Assembly (NCBI RefSeq): GCF_001690985.1
Contig: NZ_MAJS01000013.1
Coordinates: 67,260-131,259 of the forward strand
Direction of reading: 5' to 3'
DNA: 64,000 bases
Source of the DNA: Aliivibrio sp. 1S175
GTDB taxonomy: Bacteria > Pseudomonadota > Gammaproteobacteria > Enterobacterales > Vibrionaceae
The translations under genes and the position numbers were made by a program. Under the pieces are notes generated by a model. It had not been told where the DNA came from, did no database searches, and saw nothing but the letters and a program-made list of their open reading frames with translations. This document shows, piece after piece, positions 61,539-64,000 of this stretch; positions within the stretch are counted from its first letter, which is position 1; the number at the start of each line of letters is the position of its first letter.

Positions 61539-61687
61539 ATTCATCCTTGAATACTTTCCTTGGCTTTCTAGTGTTGTAAAGTGACAAGCAAATTAAAGCA
61601 CATTCCATAACAATAAAAACAACAACTTATGAGACAAGCACATAAAAAATTGAAATGATTAATTATTTTTCATAACCTACAAATACA

Positions 61688-61723
61688 AAAACGCCGCTTG
61701 ATATTGCTATCAAGCGGCGTTTT
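61688..61723 (-). terminator. Terminator of the tRNA operon
   Basis: A perfect 16-bp stem (61688-61703 with 61708-61723) with loop TTGC, directly 3' of the tRNA-Asn gene. Confidence 0.9.
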
Positions 61724-61729
61724 CAAAGG

Positions 61730-61805
61730 TGGCTCCCTTTGCTGGACTTGAACCAGCGACATACGGATTAACAGTCCGGCGTTCTACCAACTGAACTAAA
61801 AGGGA
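61730..61805 (-). tRNA. tRNA-Asn (GUU)
   Basis: 76 nt on the minus strand including an encoded CCA. The acceptor stem TCCCTTT pairs with AAAGGGA, the anticodon loop is CTGTTAATC, and the T-loop GTTCAAGTC is standard. Last gene of a three-tRNA operon. Confidence 0.96.
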
Positions 61806-61836
61806 ACAGGTGTTGCATCTCAATAAAGAGAAAAGA

Positions 61837-61912
<76 letters not shown>

Positions 61913-61961
61913 ACACTTTATCTTTTGCATCATCAAGCTAATTTAGCTCAACAATGGAATG

Positions 61962-62052
61962 TGGTGGAGGGATAGGGATTTGAACCCTAGAACCGCTATT
62001 AACGGTTGCCGGTTTTCAAGACCGGTGCATTCGACCACTCTGCCATCCCTCC
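61962..62052 (-). tRNA. tRNA-Ser (UGA)
   Basis: 91 nt including CCA, with the long variable arm expected for serine (AACCGTTAATAGCGGTT). Acceptor GGAGGGA / TCCCTCC, anticodon loop CTTGAAAAC. First gene of the tRNA operon. Confidence 0.96.
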
Positions 62053-62211
62053 ACGGGACTCTTCTGAAGCATCTGCCTCATCAAGTGATGTCGCGCATTA
62101 TAGAGAAAATGAGATCAGGCGCAAGTCTTTTTTGAAAAAAAATGTTTGTTTGGTTAATTTTAAACCCAACTGATTGTTTTTTGTTATTTATGAATAAATA
62201 AGCACCAACAA

Positions 62212-63114
62212 TCAGATAGTTATGGTTGAAACACGGTTACGACCTTCTTCTTTCGCTTTATAAAGTTCTTTGTCTGCGGCTTGAAGTAACGATAATTCAG
62301 ATTGGCCTTCCGTAGACTCTATTAAAGCAACACCTACGCTAATGCTCACTTTTTTATGGGGTGAATAGTCATGGACAATCGCTAAGTCATAAATACAGTG
62401 ACGAAGTAATTCTGCGGTTTGTTTCAATTGTTTCATATCCGTATCAAATTGAATAAGAGTAAACTCTTCACCTCCATATCGATATACTCGATCGCTTTGT
62501 CTTTGTAGTGCGCTCATTAATGCTCTTGATACTCGAACTAACGCTTCATCACCAGCAGAATGACCGTAATTGTCATTAAATTGTTTGAAATGGTCGATAT
62601 CAAATATAATGAGCCCTACATTTACGCCCAATCGACGCCCTTCTGCCCATTTACTTTCTAAATCAGAATCAAACATTCGTCGATTTAACAAGTTGGTTAA
62701 CCCATCCAACGAGGCATGTTTTTCAAGTAAATCTGATTTCAGCTTTAATCTTAATTGGTTACGAACTCGTTTTTGCAAGATAACTGAATTAAATGGTTTT
62801 GTTATGAAATCAACCGCCCCTAAATCCAAGGCTCGGATTTCATCTTCTGTTGAATGGTTGACTGTAATAACAATAATAGGAATGTCTTTTGTTTTATCAT
62901 CGTTTTTTAGTCTTTCTATTACTTCAAAACCACCCATGATAGGCATATGGATATCCAATAGAATTAAATCAATCTCTTCTCGACCAATAGCATCAAGTGC
63001 TTCGATTCCATTTTTAGCCATAATAGAGGTTAATGGTTTGAGTAAATGCTGTAATACCTGACGACTTACAGGTTCATCTTCAACGATTAATATTTTTTGT
63101 TCTACTACTTGCAT
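62212..63114 (-). CDS. Response regulator diguanylate cyclase (REC-GGDEF)
   Basis: A 300-aa, PleD-like protein. The receiver domain (about 5-120) has the phospho-acceptor in LILLDIHMPIMGG and the conserved lysine in FITKPFN. The GGDEF domain (about 135-298) carries the active variant GGEEF in RYGGEEFTL. Phosphorylation probably controls c-di-GMP synthesis. GGGGAATGT precedes the ATG. It lies 35 bp after the hybrid histidine kinase gene, so the kinase is its likely partner. Confidence 0.9.
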   Translation of the reverse strand: MQVVEQKILIVEDEPVSRQVLQHLLKPLTSIMAKNGIEALDAIGREEIDLILLDIHMPIMGGFEVIERLKNDDKTKDIPIIVITVNHSTEDEIRALDLGAVDFITKPFNSVILQKRVRNQLRLKLKSDLLEKHASLDGLTNLLNRRMFDSDLESKWAEGRRLGVNVGLIIFDIDHFKQFNDNYGHSAGDEALVRVSRALMSALQRQSDRVYRYGGEEFTLIQFDTDMKQLKQTAELLRHCIYDLAIVHDYSPHKKVSISVGVALIESTEGQSELSLLQAADKELYKAKEEGRNRVSTITI

Positions 63115-63149
63115 ACATTCCCCACGTTGATGGCTTACATCAAACCCAC

Positions 63150-64000
63150 TTATTTTTTATAGGTTAGCTGCAATTTTGCAATTTTTTCTTGAAGTACTTC
63201 TCTTCTAAAAGGTTTCGGCAAATAATCATCCATTCCGCTATCAAAACATTTTTGAATGTCGTCGTCCAATATTGAAGCCGTTAACGCTATAATTGTTGTA
63301 AGTGTCATGTTTTCATTTTTCTCTAACTGTCGTATTGCTTTTGTTGCATCAAACCCATCCATGACAGGCATCATACAATCCATCAATACCACTAAAATTT
63401 CTGCGTGATGTCTTTTATATAGCTCAACGGCCTCTGCCCCATTGTTTGCTATTTTATAATCGATACCTAGCATTTTAAGATTAATCGAAGCGACCTGTTG
63501 ATTGACCTTATTATCTTCAACAATGAGAACCATACCTGCATTTTGTTTTTCAATACAAGTCTCATCAGCAGAAGTGTCGTTGTCATCATCATGTAAATGC
63601 TCAAAAATAGAATGCAATAAGTTATCTAAACGAGATCCAAGTAATGGATAAGTGACATAAGCGCTAACGCTTTCTATTTCAATATTTGTATCGGTATTAT
63701 TTCGAACGAGAACGATAGGTAATAAGGGATGTATTTTTTTAACTGTATCAATTTTGTCTAAAAAATCTTCTTTTTCTAGAACGACTAAAGATTCCGATGT
63801 TTCTTGAACTTTAATTTCTTCAACCGAATACACGACCTCGAGATGGTAACCGTATTCTCGGACTTCATTAATCAATAATTTCTCAGGTGATTTAGAGCAA
63901 TAAATAATGGTTTTATTTTCTCTGCTTTTCCTGTTTTTTTCAGGCGTCTGATCTTTTTCTAACTCAATAGAGAAATAAAACTCACTCCCAACGCCTTTAC
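63150..64000 (-). CDS. Hybrid sensor histidine kinase, C-terminal part (partial)
   Basis: The frame stays open to the right edge. The first residues seen, KGVGSEFYFSIELE, are the end of a HATPase_c domain. A poorly conserved receiver-like segment (SPEKLLINEVREYGYHLEVV...) follows, then a canonical receiver domain with VLIVEDNKVNQQVASINLKM and the phospho-acceptor in LMDCMMPVMDGFDA, ending with LPKPFRREVL. A start at 63875 would cut the protein in the middle and is rejected. Together with the REC-GGDEF gene it forms a two-component c-di-GMP module. The sensor domain is outside the window. Confidence 0.88.
   Translation of the reverse strand, partial: KGVGSEFYFSIELEKDQTPEKNRKSRENKTIIYCSKSPEKLLINEVREYGYHLEVVYSVEEIKVQETSESLVVLEKEDFLDKIDTVKKIHPLLPIVLVRNNTDTNIEIESVSAYVTYPLLGSRLDNLLHSIFEHLHDDDNDTSADETCIEKQNAGMVLIVEDNKVNQQVASINLKMLGIDYKIANNGAEAVELYKRHHAEILVVLMDCMMPVMDGFDATKAIRQLEKNENMTLTTIIALTASILDDDIQKCFDSGMDDYLPKPFRREVLQEKIAKLQLTYKK

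Noticed and set aside
63150..63875. Separate 241-aa response regulator starting at 63875
   Set aside because: The frame continues upstream without a stop into the end of a HATPase domain, so it is the tail of a hybrid histidine kinase.

Overview
The window is a low-GC chromosome segment from a marine gammaproteobacterium of the Vibrionaceae, most likely Aliivibrio or a close Vibrio. The basis is the gene content: Vibrio-type alginate catabolism genes, a lipoprotein chitobiase, speF-potE, an MneA-type manganese exporter behind a yybP-ykoY riboswitch, and an Asn-Thr-Ser tRNA cluster. The species is inferred from protein resemblance and was not tested by a search. I saw no prophage, no CRISPR array and no intact insertion sequence.

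Positions 1-2850 hold ordinary housekeeping genes: the tail of a CDS, a methyltransferase, a LysR regulator, and mneA under a manganese riboswitch. Positions 2881-34649 are a nearly complete alginate-utilisation locus. It contains three sodium:solute symporters, two secreted PL7 alginate lyases (one a CBM32-bearing lipoprotein), two KdgM-type porins, two PL17 oligoalginate lyases, kdgF, a probable DEH reductase, kdgK, eda and two paralogous GntR/FadR regulators. Embedded among these are a MATE transporter, two large uncharacterised surface lipoproteins and a CAP/CBS/DUF294 + exonuclease pair. The genes together spell out the route polymer -> oligomer -> outer membrane -> inner membrane -> monouronate -> DEH -> KDG -> KDPG -> pyruvate + glyceraldehyde-3-phosphate. 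An 11-bp palindrome, TTGTAnTACAA, recurs in the intergenic regions of this locus, typically 60-75 bp ahead of a start codon, and is the likely operator of the GntR pair.

Positions 34791-46412 hold nfsA, L-serine dehydratase, a corrinoid-type ABC importer behind a cobalamin riboswitch, a probable PduO-like cobalamin adenosyltransferase, a GGDEF protein, an MFS/LysR divergent pair and a YwqK/MORN-repeat protein.

Positions 46611-52030 form the most unusual region. A TPR protein is followed by a Tat-exported, two-[4Fe-4S] reductive dehalogenase (rdhA), its membrane anchor (rdhB), a flavinylated NosR/RdhC-like membrane ferredoxin, a small membrane protein and an AraC regulator. This looks like a complete organohalide-reduction cassette in a facultative marine bacterium, and corrinoid uptake genes lie only about 7 kb away.

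Positions 52100-64000 hold potE-speF (acid stress / putrescine), an unknown zinc-ribbon protein, a DUF5993-DsbB-like pair, chitobiase, a DUF1097 protein, three tRNA genes, and a REC-GGDEF response regulator with the C-terminal part of a hybrid histidine kinase that runs off the window.
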